Assembly: GCA_033856335.1 (NCBI GenBank) | Contig: JAWVFG010000013.1 | Coordinates: 1 to 20,001, forward strand | Origin: DASUPK01 sp033856335 | GTDB taxonomy: Bacteria; Actinomycetota; Thermoleophilia; Solirubrobacterales; 70-9 | Reading direction: 5' to 3' | Length of the DNA stretch: 20,001 nucleotides | In this document: positions 1 to 6,973 of the stretch, piece by piece | Numbering within the stretch: the first letter of the stretch is position 1 | Layout: every line of letters starts with the position of its first letter | The notes under the pieces: generated by a model | What the model was told of the DNA's origin: nothing | Database searches by the model: none | Seen by the model: the letters and a program-made list of their open reading frames with translations, nothing else | Made by a program: the position numbers and the translations under genes

Positions 1-1213
1 AGGACCGCCGCCTGCCGAAGCGATTCGTGTAGTTGACCTTGTGCCGCTCGCCGCCGGTGCCGTAGAGGAAGATCGCCCGGTCCTCGTCGGAGAGCTCCTG
101 CCAGGGGGTGTCCGGATCGATCCCGTAATCCTCGGCGACGGCCTCGACCAGCCGCTTCCAGTAGCGGGAGTGCCCCACCCGCCAGGGCTGCAGAGCCCCC
201 TCGGAGAGCGACAGGGTCGGGTCGGGGACGACGAGCTCCGGATCGACCACCCGCTGGAAGCCAAGCCCGTGACAGCGCTCGCAGGCGCCGTGCGGCGAGT
301 TGAACGAGAAGATCCGCGGCTCGAGCTCCGGGATGGAGGTGCCGCAGTTGAGGCATGCGAAGCGCTCGCTGAAGGTGAGACGATCGGCCACGCCCGACGG
401 GAGCTGGCCCGCGCCCCTCGCGCCCTTGACCCCGCCCTCCCGCGGCTCGGAGTAACCATCGCTGGCCTCAGCGTCGCCGGAGCTTCCCTCCTCCAGCACG
501 TCGACCTCGACCACGCCGCCGGCCAGGGCCGCCGCGGCCTCGATCGACTCCGAAAGCCTGCGCCGCAGGTCGTTCTTCATCACCAGGCGGTCGACCACGA
601 CTGAGATGTCGTGGTTGAACTTCTTGTCGAGCTTGATCTCCTCGTCCAGGCGCCTCAAGTCGTTGTCGACCCGGACCCGGGAGTAGCCCTCCAGCCGGAA
701 CTGCTCGAAGAGCTTCTCGAACTCGCCCTTGCGCCCCCTGACCACCGGCGCCATCACCATGAACCGCGTCCCCTCCTCCAGGGTCATGACGCGGTCGGTG
801 ATCTGCTCGACGGACTGCCCCTCGATCGGCTGACCGCACTCGGGGCAGTGGGGCTTGCCGATGCGCGCCCAGAGCAGGCGGAGGTAGTCGTAGACCTCGG
901 TGACCGTGCCGACCGTCGAGCGCGGGTTGCGCGAGGTCGTCTTCTGATCGATCGAGATCGCGGGCGAGAGACCCTCGATCGAGTCGACGTCCGGCTTCTC
1001 CATCAGGCCGAGGAATTGGCGGGCATAAGCGGAGAGCGACTCGACGTACCGGCGCTGCCCCTCGGCATAGATCGTGTCGAAGGCAAGGCTCGACTTGCCG
1101 GACCCGGAGAGGCCGGTCATGACGATCAGGGCGTTGCGCGGCAGCTCGAGGTCGACGTCCTTGAGGTTGTGCTCGCGCGCGCCGCGGATGACCATGCGGT
1201 CGGAAGCAGCCAT
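1..1213 (-). CDS. uvrA: UvrA, excinuclease ABC subunit A (N-terminal 404 residues, cut by window edge)
   Basis: DNA-damage-sensing ATPase of nucleotide excision repair; it loads UvrB onto lesions in the cytoplasm. The ATG at 1213 opens a frame that runs off the left edge. It starts with the family-typical R-G-A-R-E-H-N-L-K-D and has Walker A GLSGSGKS at residues 34-41. The region after SAYARQFLG (about 61-69) is the usual UvrA sequence. Paired cysteines occur at C123/C126, and a zinc module at C287/C290 and C311/C314 precedes F-N-S-P-H-G-A-C. The signature and second ATPase half lie outside the window. Residues about 243-275 form a Gly/Ser/Glu-rich insertion compared with E. coli UvrA as I recall it. 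No Shine-Dalgarno precedes the start; a TATCAT hexamer ends 7 nt upstream and a LexA-type box lies just beyond it. A longer antisense-frame reading across 468-1748 is a shadow. Confidence 0.97.
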   Translation of the reverse strand, partial: MAASDRMVIRGAREHNLKDVDLELPRNALIVMTGLSGSGKSSLAFDTIYAEGQRRYVESLSAYARQFLGLMEKPDVDSIEGLSPAISIDQKTTSRNPRSTVGTVTEVYDYLRLLWARIGKPHCPECGQPIEGQSVEQITDRVMTLEEGTRFMVMAPVVRGRKGEFEKLFEQFRLEGYSRVRVDNDLRRLDEEIKLDKKFNHDISVVVDRLVMKNDLRRRLSESIEAAAALAGGVVEVDVLEEGSSGDAEASDGYSEPREGGVKGARGAGQLPSGVADRLTFSERFACLNCGTSIPELEPRIFSFNSPHGACERCHGLGFQRVVDPELVVPDPTLSLSEGALQPWRVGHSRYWKRLVEAVAEDYGIDPDTPWQELSDEDRAIFLYGTGGERHKVNYTNRFGRRRS

Positions 1214-1220
1214 TACGTCG

Positions 1221-1226
1221 ATGATA
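1221..1226 (-). promoter_or_regulatory. Putative -10 element of uvrA, leaderless spacing
   Basis: On the minus strand this reads TATCAT and ends 7 nt before the uvrA ATG. No Shine-Dalgarno lies between, so the transcript probably begins at or next to the start codon. No good -35 hexamer is visible at 17 bp spacing. The same arrangement recurs at several other genes in the window. Confidence 0.5.
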
Positions 1227-1231
1227 GGAGC

Positions 1232-1245
1232 CGAACGGGCGTTCC
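1232..1245. promoter_or_regulatory. LexA (SOS) operator upstream of uvrA
   Basis: The 14 bases CGAACGGGCGTTCC match the Gram-positive LexA/DinR consensus CGAACRNRYGTTYC at every position and contain the palindrome GAAC-N4-GTTC. The box sits 5 bp upstream of the putative uvrA -10 hexamer, inside the -35/-10 spacer, where bound LexA would block RNA polymerase. uvrA is a classic SOS gene, so context agrees. The box is about 50 bp upstream of the divergent VOC gene and could also influence it, but it does not overlap that gene's own -10. Confidence 0.75.
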
Positions 1246-1282
1246 CCATCGGCCACGCTCAGATGACGCCGCCGGGCCAGGT

Positions 1283-1288
1283 TAAGCT
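1283..1288 (+). promoter_or_regulatory. Putative -10 element of the VOC gene, leaderless spacing
   Basis: TAAGCT ends 7 nt before the ATG at 1296. The intervening bases are C-rich, with no purine-rich ribosome binding site. This fits a leaderless transcript for the VOC/UPF0104 pair. Confidence 0.45.
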
Positions 1289-1295
1289 CGCCCCC

Positions 1296-1739
1296 ATGAA
1301 CGGGAGGCCGCCAGTCAGCGGGATCTCGGAACTCGTCCTCGAAGTGTCCGATCTGGAGGCTGCACGCCGCTTCTACCGGGACGTGCTCGGATTCGAGGAG
1401 ACCCTCTATGGCGAGGGCGCGGAGGGCCGCTACTGGTATCTGGTCGGCGAGACGGCCAGGCTCGGGCTCTGGACCGAGCAGATCGGGCTCGCGGGCGGGC
1501 GCGGCGGCGCGCACGTCCACTACGCGTTCAGCGTGGCCGACGCGGAGATCGATCGCCTCAAGGATCGGATCGAGGCGGCCGGCGCCGAGGTCGAGGGGCC
1601 GGTTCAGCTCGGCCCAGGCCGCGCGATATACGTCACTGACCCCGATCGGAACGTGGTCGAGTTCTGGAGCCAGGACCTGGCCGAGTACGCGGAGGGCGCC
1701 CGCGCCGGCGGGGAGCCGGGGACGTTCCGCCGCGAATGA
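1296..1739 (+). CDS. VOC-fold (glyoxalase/bleomycin-resistance/dioxygenase) family protein
   Basis: A 147-residue protein with the vicinal-oxygen-chelate fold, usually a metal-dependent lyase, dioxygenase or small-molecule binding protein. The first strand runs I-S-E-L-V-L-E-V-S-D followed by FYRDVLGF (26-33). The second half has H-V-H-Y-A-F-S-V at 73-80 and ends in Y-V-T-D-P-D-R-N-V-V-E-F-W, the usual VOC signature. Likely metal ligands are E12 (where many members have His), H75 and E122. The ATG at 1296 was chosen because VOC homology starts just after it and a -10-like TAAGCT lies 7 nt upstream; the open frame extends back to 1074 only by reading through uvrA antisense. Its TGA overlaps the next gene's ATG by 4 nt, so the two are probably translationally coupled. 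The substrate cannot be told from sequence. Confidence 0.88.
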   Translation: MNGRPPVSGISELVLEVSDLEAARRFYRDVLGFEETLYGEGAEGRYWYLVGETARLGLWTEQIGLAGGRGGAHVHYAFSVADAEIDRLKDRIEAAGAEVEGPVQLGPGRAIYVTDPDRNVVEFWSQDLAEYAEGARAGGEPGTFRRE

Positions 1740-2755
1740 ACGAGGCACCGAGAGGCGTAACCAGGAAGCAGCTGCTGATCGGGCTGGCTTTCGCCGCCGT
1801 CTCCCTCGGCGCCCTCTACATCGTGCTGCCGAACCTCGCCGGCCTCGGCGACACCTGGAGGAGGCTCGATCGCGGCGAGCCCGGGTGGCTCACCGCCGGG
1901 CTGATCCTCGAGATCCTCTCCTTCTTCTGCTACGTCGCGCTCTTTCGCGGAGTGATCGGGCGCGAGGCCGGGATCGGCTGGGCGCAGAGCTACCGCATCA
2001 CCCTGGCGAGCCTGGCCGCGACCAGGCTGCTCGCGGCCGGCGGGATCGGCGGAATCGCGCTGACGGCGTGGGCACTGCGACGCGATGGGCTCTCCGCCTC
2101 GCTTGTGGCGCTTCGCATGGCCACCATGCTGGTGCTCCTCTACACGGTCTACATGGGGGCGATCCTGCTCACCGGGCTTGGCCTGCGGATCGGGATCCTT
2201 TCCGGGCCGAGCCCCTTGGCGTTCACCCTGATCCCCGCCGCGGTCGCGGCGCTGATCATCGTCGCCTGCCTCCTGATCGGGTACTTCGGCGGAGAGCTGC
2301 GCGAGACCACCGAGCGCCTGCGCGACCCGAGCCGCGAAGGGCGCTGGCGCGCGGCACTCGCGACCGTGCCGAACACGCTGGCGGGCGGGGTCCGCGGCGC
2401 GATCGCGACGCTCCGGGACCGCCCCCTCAACGGGCTCTCGGCCACGGGATGGTGGGCTTTCGACATCGCGGTCCTCTGGGCCTGCATGCACGCCTTCGGC
2501 TCGCCCCCGCCGGCGGGCGTCATCGTCGCCTCGTACTTCATCGGCATGACCGCCAACCTGCTCCCGCTGCCGGGCGGCATCGGCGGCGTGGAGGGCGGCA
2601 TGATCGGCTCGCTGATCGCATTCGGCGTGCCGGACGGCCTGGCGATCGTGTCGGTGCTCTCGTATCGAGCGTTCTCCTTCTGGCTACCGACTATTCCGGG
2701 CGCCATCGCGTACATCGGCATTCTCCGGCGCGAGCCGGCGCCCGCGACCGCCTAG
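1736..2755 (+). CDS. Lpg_synthase_TM / UPF0104 family integral membrane protein
   Basis: A 339-residue polytopic membrane protein with about eight hydrophobic segments. The motif PLPGGIGGVEGG at 277-288 is characteristic of the lysylphosphatidylglycerol synthase transmembrane/UPF0104 family, followed by the typical Y-R-A-F-S-F-W-L-P segment near 310-318. MprF-like members of this fold flip or modify lipids, but this protein lacks the cytosolic aminoacyl-transferase domain of MprF, so lysyl-PG synthesis should not be assumed; lipid or lipid-linked glycan transport is a possibility. The start overlaps the VOC stop (ATGA). A secreted glycoside hydrolase follows 118 bp downstream on the same strand, so a joint envelope role is conceivable but unproven. 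Confidence 0.85.
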   Translation: MNEAPRGVTRKQLLIGLAFAAVSLGALYIVLPNLAGLGDTWRRLDRGEPGWLTAGLILEILSFFCYVALFRGVIGREAGIGWAQSYRITLASLAATRLLAAGGIGGIALTAWALRRDGLSASLVALRMATMLVLLYTVYMGAILLTGLGLRIGILSGPSPLAFTLIPAAVAALIIVACLLIGYFGGELRETTERLRDPSREGRWRAALATVPNTLAGGVRGAIATLRDRPLNGLSATGWWAFDIAVLWACMHAFGSPPPAGVIVASYFIGMTANLLPLPGGIGGVEGGMIGSLIAFGVPDGLAIVSVLSYRAFSFWLPTIPGAIAYIGILRREPAPATA

Positions 2756-2839
2756 CGGCCCAGACGCCCTGGTATGCCCTCGTAGGCAGGTGATTTAGCC
2801 GCGTGTACTACTCCTGTCCAATTTGCGTTGAGCCTTTGA

Positions 2840-2856
2840 GCCCGCCTGGGGCGGGC
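2840..2856 (+). promoter_or_regulatory. Hairpin in the leader of the glycoside hydrolase gene
   Basis: The 118-bp gap between the UPF0104 stop and the hydrolase ATG contains a perfect 7-bp stem, GCCCGCC/GGCGGGC, with loop TGG. It ends 17 nt before the start codon, and only a weak G-rich ribosome site (GGGGCAGGG) lies between. No T-tract follows, so it is not a standard terminator. I could not match the leader to a riboswitch class. A clear promoter is not visible in the gap. Confidence 0.3.
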
Positions 2857-2873
2857 GCCGATGGGGCAGGGAC

Positions 2874-4301
2874 ATGCCTCATCACACCCCTCAGAAGCGA
2901 TTCGCGCTGGCCCCGCTCCTCGGGGTGTCGCTGATGCTGGCAGCGCTGCTCGCGATCGTGGTTCCGTCGTTTGCTCGCGCCGCCGAGCCGGGCGTGGTGT
3001 CCGATCTCTCCTGGGGGATCTCCAGCGCACAGAAGCAGCAGACGGCGACCGCGATGACTGACGCAGGCGTTCGCTGGACCAGGATCGGCCTGGGCTGGCA
3101 TGACATGGAGCCGAGCAAGGGCTCCTATTCCTCCTGGAACCTGCAGGACGAGGATGCGGCCGTCGCGGCTGCCCGTGCCGCGGGTGTGAAGGTCATCCTC
3201 GACGTGATCGAGACGCCGCAGTGGGCGAGCGGATCGACCAATAAGTACGCGGCCCCGAGGAACCCGCAGGACCTCGCCGACTTCATGAGCTTCATCGCCA
3301 ATCGCTACAAGGGTCAGGTTCAGGCCTACGAGATCTGGAACGAGGAGAACATCAGCCGCTTCTGGCCCTCCGGTCCGGATGCCGCGGCTTACACCCAGCT
3401 GCTGAAGGCGAGCTATCCCGCGATCAAGGCGGCCGACCCCTCGGCCCAGGTGGTCTTCGGGGGAGTCTCCACCAACGACTATCACTACATCGAGGCCGCC
3501 TACGCCGCGGGCGCCAAGGGCTACTTCGACGTCATGGGCGTCCACCCGTACACCTGCAACTCGCCCGACTCGGCCTCCACCAGTGGCGGGCGCATCAGCC
3601 AGTACTCATACACCGGCTACCGGGAGATCCACAACTCGATGGTCGCCGCCGGGGACGACAAGCCGATCTGGTTCACCGAGATGGGCTGGTCGTCGGCCTC
3701 GAGCGGTTCATGCATCGTCGACGAGCAAACCCAAGCCAACTACCTGACCCGGGCGTATCAGATCGCTGATCAGGACCCCTATGTCCAGGTGGCCCTCTGG
3801 TACAACTTTCGCGAGGACTACTGGAGCACCTCGTCCTCCGACTATGACGGCGGTTTCGGGATGATGCACAAGGACTTCACCCCGAAGCCGGCCTACTACG
3901 CCTTCCGCGATTACGCGACCGGTGCCTCCTCCACCCCTCCTCCGGACCCCGCCCCCGCACCGCCGCCGGATCCGGCTCCGGCTCCGGCTCCCGCTCCGGA
4001 CCCGACTCCGCCGCCCCCGACCAACCAGGCGCCGACCGTCGCCCTGCTCAAGCCCGTCGCCGGTCAGGACTTCACAAACGCGCTCTACCTCTCCGCGAGC
4101 GCGGGCGACGACCAGGGTGTCTCTCGGGTCGACTTCCTGGTCGACGGCAAGCTGATCAAGTCCGATTACGGCGCCCCGTACACGTACAACTGGAAGGGCA
4201 CGAAGAAGCTCTCCTACGGCAAGCACACCGTCGTGGCCAAGGCCTACGACGGCGACGGCCTCAGCGCACAAGACTCCACCTGGGTGACGCGCGTCAGGTA
4301 G
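2874..4301 (+). CDS. Secreted clan GH-A-like glycoside hydrolase with Pro-rich linker and Ig-like domain
   Basis: A 475-residue exported enzyme. A signal peptide occupies about 1-36 (hydrophobic core 11-33, cleavage near A-R-A). The (beta/alpha)8-type catalytic region spans about 45-350: V-R-W-T-R-I-G near 66-72, Y-E-I-W-N-E-E-N at 152-159 with E157 as likely acid/base, and W-F-T-E-M-G-W at 266-272 with E269 as likely nucleophile. These resemble clan GH-A families such as GH5 and GH39 (including PslG-like endoglycosidases); the exact family is uncertain. A Pro/Ala/Asp-rich linker runs 354-383, then N-Q-A-P-T-V-A-L-L-K-P opens a bacterial Ig-like domain (about 384-475). The ATG at 2874 places the signal peptide correctly. 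It probably acts on an extracellular or cell-envelope polysaccharide. Confidence 0.85.
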   Translation: MPHHTPQKRFALAPLLGVSLMLAALLAIVVPSFARAAEPGVVSDLSWGISSAQKQQTATAMTDAGVRWTRIGLGWHDMEPSKGSYSSWNLQDEDAAVAAARAAGVKVILDVIETPQWASGSTNKYAAPRNPQDLADFMSFIANRYKGQVQAYEIWNEENISRFWPSGPDAAAYTQLLKASYPAIKAADPSAQVVFGGVSTNDYHYIEAAYAAGAKGYFDVMGVHPYTCNSPDSASTSGGRISQYSYTGYREIHNSMVAAGDDKPIWFTEMGWSSASSGSCIVDEQTQANYLTRAYQIADQDPYVQVALWYNFREDYWSTSSSDYDGGFGMMHKDFTPKPAYYAFRDYATGASSTPPPDPAPAPPPDPAPAPAPAPDPTPPPPTNQAPTVALLKPVAGQDFTNALYLSASAGDDQGVSRVDFLVDGKLIKSDYGAPYTYNWKGTKKLSYGKHTVVAKAYDGDGLSAQDSTWVTRVR

Positions 4302-4305
4302 CCCG

Positions 4306-4329
4306 GCTCAGCGAGTGGCGCGGCTGAGC
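4306..4329. terminator. Possible bidirectional hairpin between convergent genes
   Basis: Inverted repeat GCTCAGC (4306-4312) and GCTGAGC (4323-4329) with a 10-nt loop. It sits directly after the hydrolase stop and overlaps the last codons of the minus-strand coiled-coil gene. No T-tract is present on either side, so activity as an intrinsic terminator is doubtful. Confidence 0.3.
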
Positions 4330-4844
4330 ACGTCGTCGAGCAGGGCCGATCGGTCGGCGGCGCCGAACCTCTCGCCCAGCTCGGCCTCGATGGCGGCGCG
4401 GTCCTTGCCATCCACTGCGAGCTTCATCGCCACCAGTCGCTCGGCGGCATCGTTGCCGTTCGGCGCCGGAGGCGAGATTGGGGCCTCGGGAGCGCCGGGG
4501 GGCTCGGGTATCTCGGGCTGCGGCTGCGGTTCGGGTTCCGGCTCGGGCGCAGGTTCCGGCTCGGGCGTCTCCGCCGCGGGCAGCGCCTCGGACGCGGCCG
4601 CCACCAGCGTGCCACCGAGCTCGTCGAGGGCCCGCTTGGCGGCTTCGATCTGCCCCCGGGCGTCCGCCTCGGCCCGCTCGCGGATCCTGGCGGCCTCGGC
4701 CTCGGCGGCCTCCCTGGTGCGGGATGCCTCGGCGTCGGCCTCGCGGAGAATCTCCTTCGCGCGTGCTTCGGCCTCCACCACGACGCGGCGCACGGTCTCC
4801 GCGGCCTGTGCCGCCAGCTCCTCCGCCTGATTGCGATCGGCCAT
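4308..4844 (-). CDS. Hypothetical coiled-coil protein with acidic Pro/Glu-rich linker
   Basis: A 178-residue soluble protein, function not recognised. Residues about 5-80 are Ala/Glu/Arg-rich with heptad-like spacing and should form a long coiled coil, superficially like DivIVA or ATP-synthase-b helices. Residues about 90-127 are a Pro/Glu repeat (P-E-P-E-P-A-P-E-P type), and about 132-178 form a compact, probably helical end (E-R-L-V-A-M-K-L-A ... R-S-A-L-L-D-D-V). There is no signal peptide or membrane segment. The ATG at 4844 is preceded by TACGCT ending 7 nt upstream and no Shine-Dalgarno. It is read divergently from the potassium channel gene across a 32-bp gap. A scaffold or cytoskeleton-adaptor role is only a guess from shape. 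Confidence 0.75.
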   Translation of the reverse strand: MADRNQAEELAAQAAETVRRVVVEAEARAKEILREADAEASRTREAAEAEAARIRERAEADARGQIEAAKRALDELGGTLVAAASEALPAAETPEPEPAPEPEPEPQPQPEIPEPPGAPEAPISPPAPNGNDAAERLVAMKLAVDGKDRAAIEAELGERFGAADRSALLDDVLSRATR

Positions 4845-4851
4845 TCCGCAC

Positions 4852-4857
4852 AGCGTA
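4852..4857 (-). promoter_or_regulatory. Putative -10 element of the coiled-coil gene, leaderless spacing
   Basis: Minus-strand TACGCT ends 7 nt before the ATG at 4844. The divergent channel gene has a weaker candidate, GAGAAT at 4864-4869, also 7 nt before its ATG at 4877. Both promoters must share 32 bp. Confidence 0.45.
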
Positions 4858-4876
4858 GTACGCGAGAATCAGGCCC

Positions 4877-5326
4877 ATGGCCAACAACCAGCCTCCCGTC
4901 GCAAGACCCAGGGCTGCGAAGCTCCTGACGCGCAGGCCACTGACCGTCTCCCGGGCCACCCAACTCATCGTGGGCGTGACGTTCATCGTCACCATCGGGG
5001 GAGGCCTAGCGATCAGACTCCTGGACCACAAGGAGTTCTCCGATATCGGAACGAGTCTCTGGTGGGCCGTCCAGACGGTGACCACAGTCGGCTACGGAGA
5101 CGTCGTTCCCCACGAGACCGTCGGCCGTGTGATCGGGACGGTCGTCATGGTCACAGGCATCGGGTTCATCGCCGTGATGACCGCCGCCGTCACCGCCTCG
5201 TTGATCGAGCAGGCCCGGCGGCACCACGCGGAAAGCGACGAGAGCGACACCTCGCCGCAGCTGAACCGAATCGAGGCACGGCTCGCCGCGATCGAATCCG
5301 CTCTCGGTCAAGACAAGCCGAGCTGA
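4877..5326 (+). CDS. Two-TM potassium channel (Ion_trans_2 family)
   Basis: A 149-residue KcsA-like channel subunit, expected to form tetramers in the cytoplasmic membrane and conduct K+. TM1 is about 28-49, a pore helix about 60-69, selectivity filter TVGYGD at 70-75, and TM2 about 83-111. The cytoplasmic tail contains a short heptad-like helix (about 128-143: L-N-R-I-E-A-R-L-A-A-I-E-S-A-L) that could hold the tetramer together. There is no voltage-sensor segment and no RCK domain, so gating by pH or lipid as in KcsA is more likely than by ligand or voltage. The stop lies 1 nt from the stop of the convergent MFS gene. No Shine-Dalgarno is visible before the ATG. Confidence 0.92.
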   Translation: MANNQPPVARPRAAKLLTRRPLTVSRATQLIVGVTFIVTIGGGLAIRLLDHKEFSDIGTSLWWAVQTVTTVGYGDVVPHETVGRVIGTVVMVTGIGFIAVMTAAVTASLIEQARRHHAESDESDTSPQLNRIEARLAAIESALGQDKPS

Positions 5327-5327
5327 G

Positions 5328-6947
5328 CTAGCCGGCGCCGCTGTCGGCGGCCATCTGATCGAAGCGTTGCGTCGGCAGCCGGCCGGTCGTCCAAAACGCG
5401 GCGACGATGACGAGTGCGGCGAACAGCAGTGCCGTCTTCAGCGCCTGCAGCTGCGCGTGCTCGTAGCTGTCAACCAGTGCGCTCGTGGTGGACTGGTCGA
5501 GGCCCGCCTCCGTGGCCGCCGTCCGCACCTGGTCGGAGGCCACGAAGCTCACCTGGCCGTCCAGGCGCGTGCTCACCTGCTGGCTCACATCGGCAGAGAT
5601 CTGCGGGTCGTCGGCGATCTTGTTCTCGAACGCCGCCGACAGGCCCGTGATCAGTACCGCGCCGATCAGCGCCGTGCCGAGAGCCGCCCCGAGCTGCTGC
5701 GCCGTGTACTGGAGCCCGCCGGCCTCGCCGCGATCCTGGTCGTTGATCGAGGACTGCACGACGTTGCCGAGCTGGGACACGATCAACCCGAACCCGATCC
5801 CCAAGATCGCCATCGCGATCGCGAATCCGGTGTTGTCGATGTTGGGATCGATCGTGGAGATCAGAAGCAGCGTCGCGACGAGCAGGAGCCCAAGCCCGAC
5901 CCGCACGATCGGGCGCGCAGGCCAGCGAGAGGCCAAGCGCGACGCCAACGCGGCGGTGAGCAGCATGGTCACCGATACAGGCAGCATCCTCAGGCCGGTC
6001 TGGAACGCGTCGAATCCCTGCACGACCTGTAGGTAGAGGGGCACCGTGAAGAAGATCCCCATCAGGATCAGGTTCTGAGCGAGGAACATCCCGAGCCCTC
6101 CGCGGAGAGTGGCAATGCGGAAGAGGCGGAAGTGAACCAGCGGATCGAAGCCGGTGCGCTCCCGCCGGCGCTCCCAGGCGCGGAAGGCGGCGAGCGTCAG
6201 GGCGCCGCCGGCGACCACGAACGGGGCCAGAGAGAAGCCGAACGGTTCCACCGGGGAGTTCTTGGGAGCCAGCCAGCCCCAGTTGCTCGCCTGCAGCGCG
6301 CCGAATACGAGCAGTCCAAGGCCAAGTGCCGACAGCACGGATCCCACCCAGTCCAGACTCTTCGGCCGGTCTCCGCTCTCCGGCTCGCGCAATAGCCGCG
6401 TCGCCAGCAGGATCCCGATCACGATGACGACCTCGCCGACGAAGACCAGGCGCCAGGTCAAATTCGTCGTCACCCAGCCGCCCAGGATCGGCCCGACTGC
6501 GATTCCCGCCCCTGCCACGCCGCCCAGGACCCCATAGGCGGTCGCCCGGGCGCTTCCTTCGAAGTTGCCGGCCACCAAGGCGACCAGAGCCGGCAGCACC
6601 ATCGCCGCACCGATCCCCTCGAGGACCGACCAGCCGATCGTGAGGGCCGGGACGTTCCAGGAGACTGCCGTGAGTCCGGAGCCGACTCCGTAGACCACGA
6701 GGCCGATGAAGAAGATGCGCTTCCGGCCCCAGAAGTCACCGAACTTCCCCCCCGTGATCATCAGCGCTGCCATGGTCAGCGAGTAGAGGGTGATCACCGC
6801 CTGGATCGTGGTCACGCTCGTGTCGAAGTCCGCGACGAGCTGCGAGATCGAGACGTTCATCACCGACTGATCCAGCACCATCAGGAACTGAGCCGCGGCC
6901 AGAACAATGAGGACGGACCATCGCGGCGTGGGCGATCGCGCTTCCAC
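5328..6947 (-). CDS. DHA2-type (14-TM) MFS multidrug exporter, EmrB/QacA-like
   Basis: A 539-residue proton-driven exporter of the drug:H+ antiporter-2 family. Motif D1 L-D-Q-S-V-M-N-V-S-I at 25-34 carries the conserved Asp (D26). Motif A GKFGDFWGRKR is at 67-77. Antiporter motif C, with G-V-A-G-A-G-I-A-V-G-P-I-L-G-G, is at about 143-157. A long polar loop near 440-500 (A-F-E-N-K-I-A-D-D-P-Q and following) precedes the last membrane segment, as in QacA/EmrB relatives. The start is GTG at 6947; TACAGT ends 8 nt upstream and no Shine-Dalgarno is seen. It is divergent from a second DHA2 gene with 26 bp between. The substrate is unknown. An MFS gene between uvrB and uvrA also occurs in mycobacteria as I recall it. 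Confidence 0.92.
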   Translation of the reverse strand: MEARSPTPRWSVLIVLAAAQFLMVLDQSVMNVSISQLVADFDTSVTTIQAVITLYSLTMAALMITGGKFGDFWGRKRIFFIGLVVYGVGSGLTAVSWNVPALTIGWSVLEGIGAAMVLPALVALVAGNFEGSARATAYGVLGGVAGAGIAVGPILGGWVTTNLTWRLVFVGEVVIVIGILLATRLLREPESGDRPKSLDWVGSVLSALGLGLLVFGALQASNWGWLAPKNSPVEPFGFSLAPFVVAGGALTLAAFRAWERRRERTGFDPLVHFRLFRIATLRGGLGMFLAQNLILMGIFFTVPLYLQVVQGFDAFQTGLRMLPVSVTMLLTAALASRLASRWPARPIVRVGLGLLLVATLLLISTIDPNIDNTGFAIAMAILGIGFGLIVSQLGNVVQSSINDQDRGEAGGLQYTAQQLGAALGTALIGAVLITGLSAAFENKIADDPQISADVSQQVSTRLDGQVSFVASDQVRTAATEAGLDQSTTSALVDSYEHAQLQALKTALLFAALVIVAAFWTTGRLPTQRFDQMAADSGAG

Positions 6948-6955
6948 GATCTGGC

Positions 6956-6965
6956 ACTGTACGGT
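6956..6965. promoter_or_regulatory. Overlapping divergent -10 elements of the two MFS genes
   Basis: In the 26-bp gap between two GTG starts, TACGGT (plus strand, 6960-6965) and TACAGT (minus strand, 6961-6956) share the central TA. Each ends exactly 8 nt from its own start codon. The combined ACTGTACGGT is nearly palindromic. There is no room for a Shine-Dalgarno or a separate promoter on either side, so both mRNAs would be leaderless and polymerase could occupy only one direction at a time. Confidence 0.5.
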
Positions 6966-6973
6966 GGCCGCGA

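Noticed and set aside
1074..1295. N-terminal extension of the VOC protein
   Set aside because: The extension lies antisense within uvrA and its promoter region and has no VOC similarity; the start at 1296 fits the family and the -10-like element.
468..1748. A 426-codon minus-strand frame across uvrA and the VOC gene
   Set aside because: It is out of frame with uvrA, whose true frame from 1213 gives a clean UvrA sequence; the product is Arg/Pro/Gly-rich shadow sequence typical of high-GC DNA.
2757..2873. Riboswitch (c-di-GMP, c-di-AMP or SAM type) before the glycoside hydrolase
   Set aside because: I could not find the conserved core bases of any of these classes; only one GC hairpin is clear.
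3952..4023. Repetitive CCGGCTCCGGCTCC stretch as a regulatory repeat
   Set aside because: It is in frame and encodes the Pro/Ala/Asp linker of the hydrolase, which explains the repetition.
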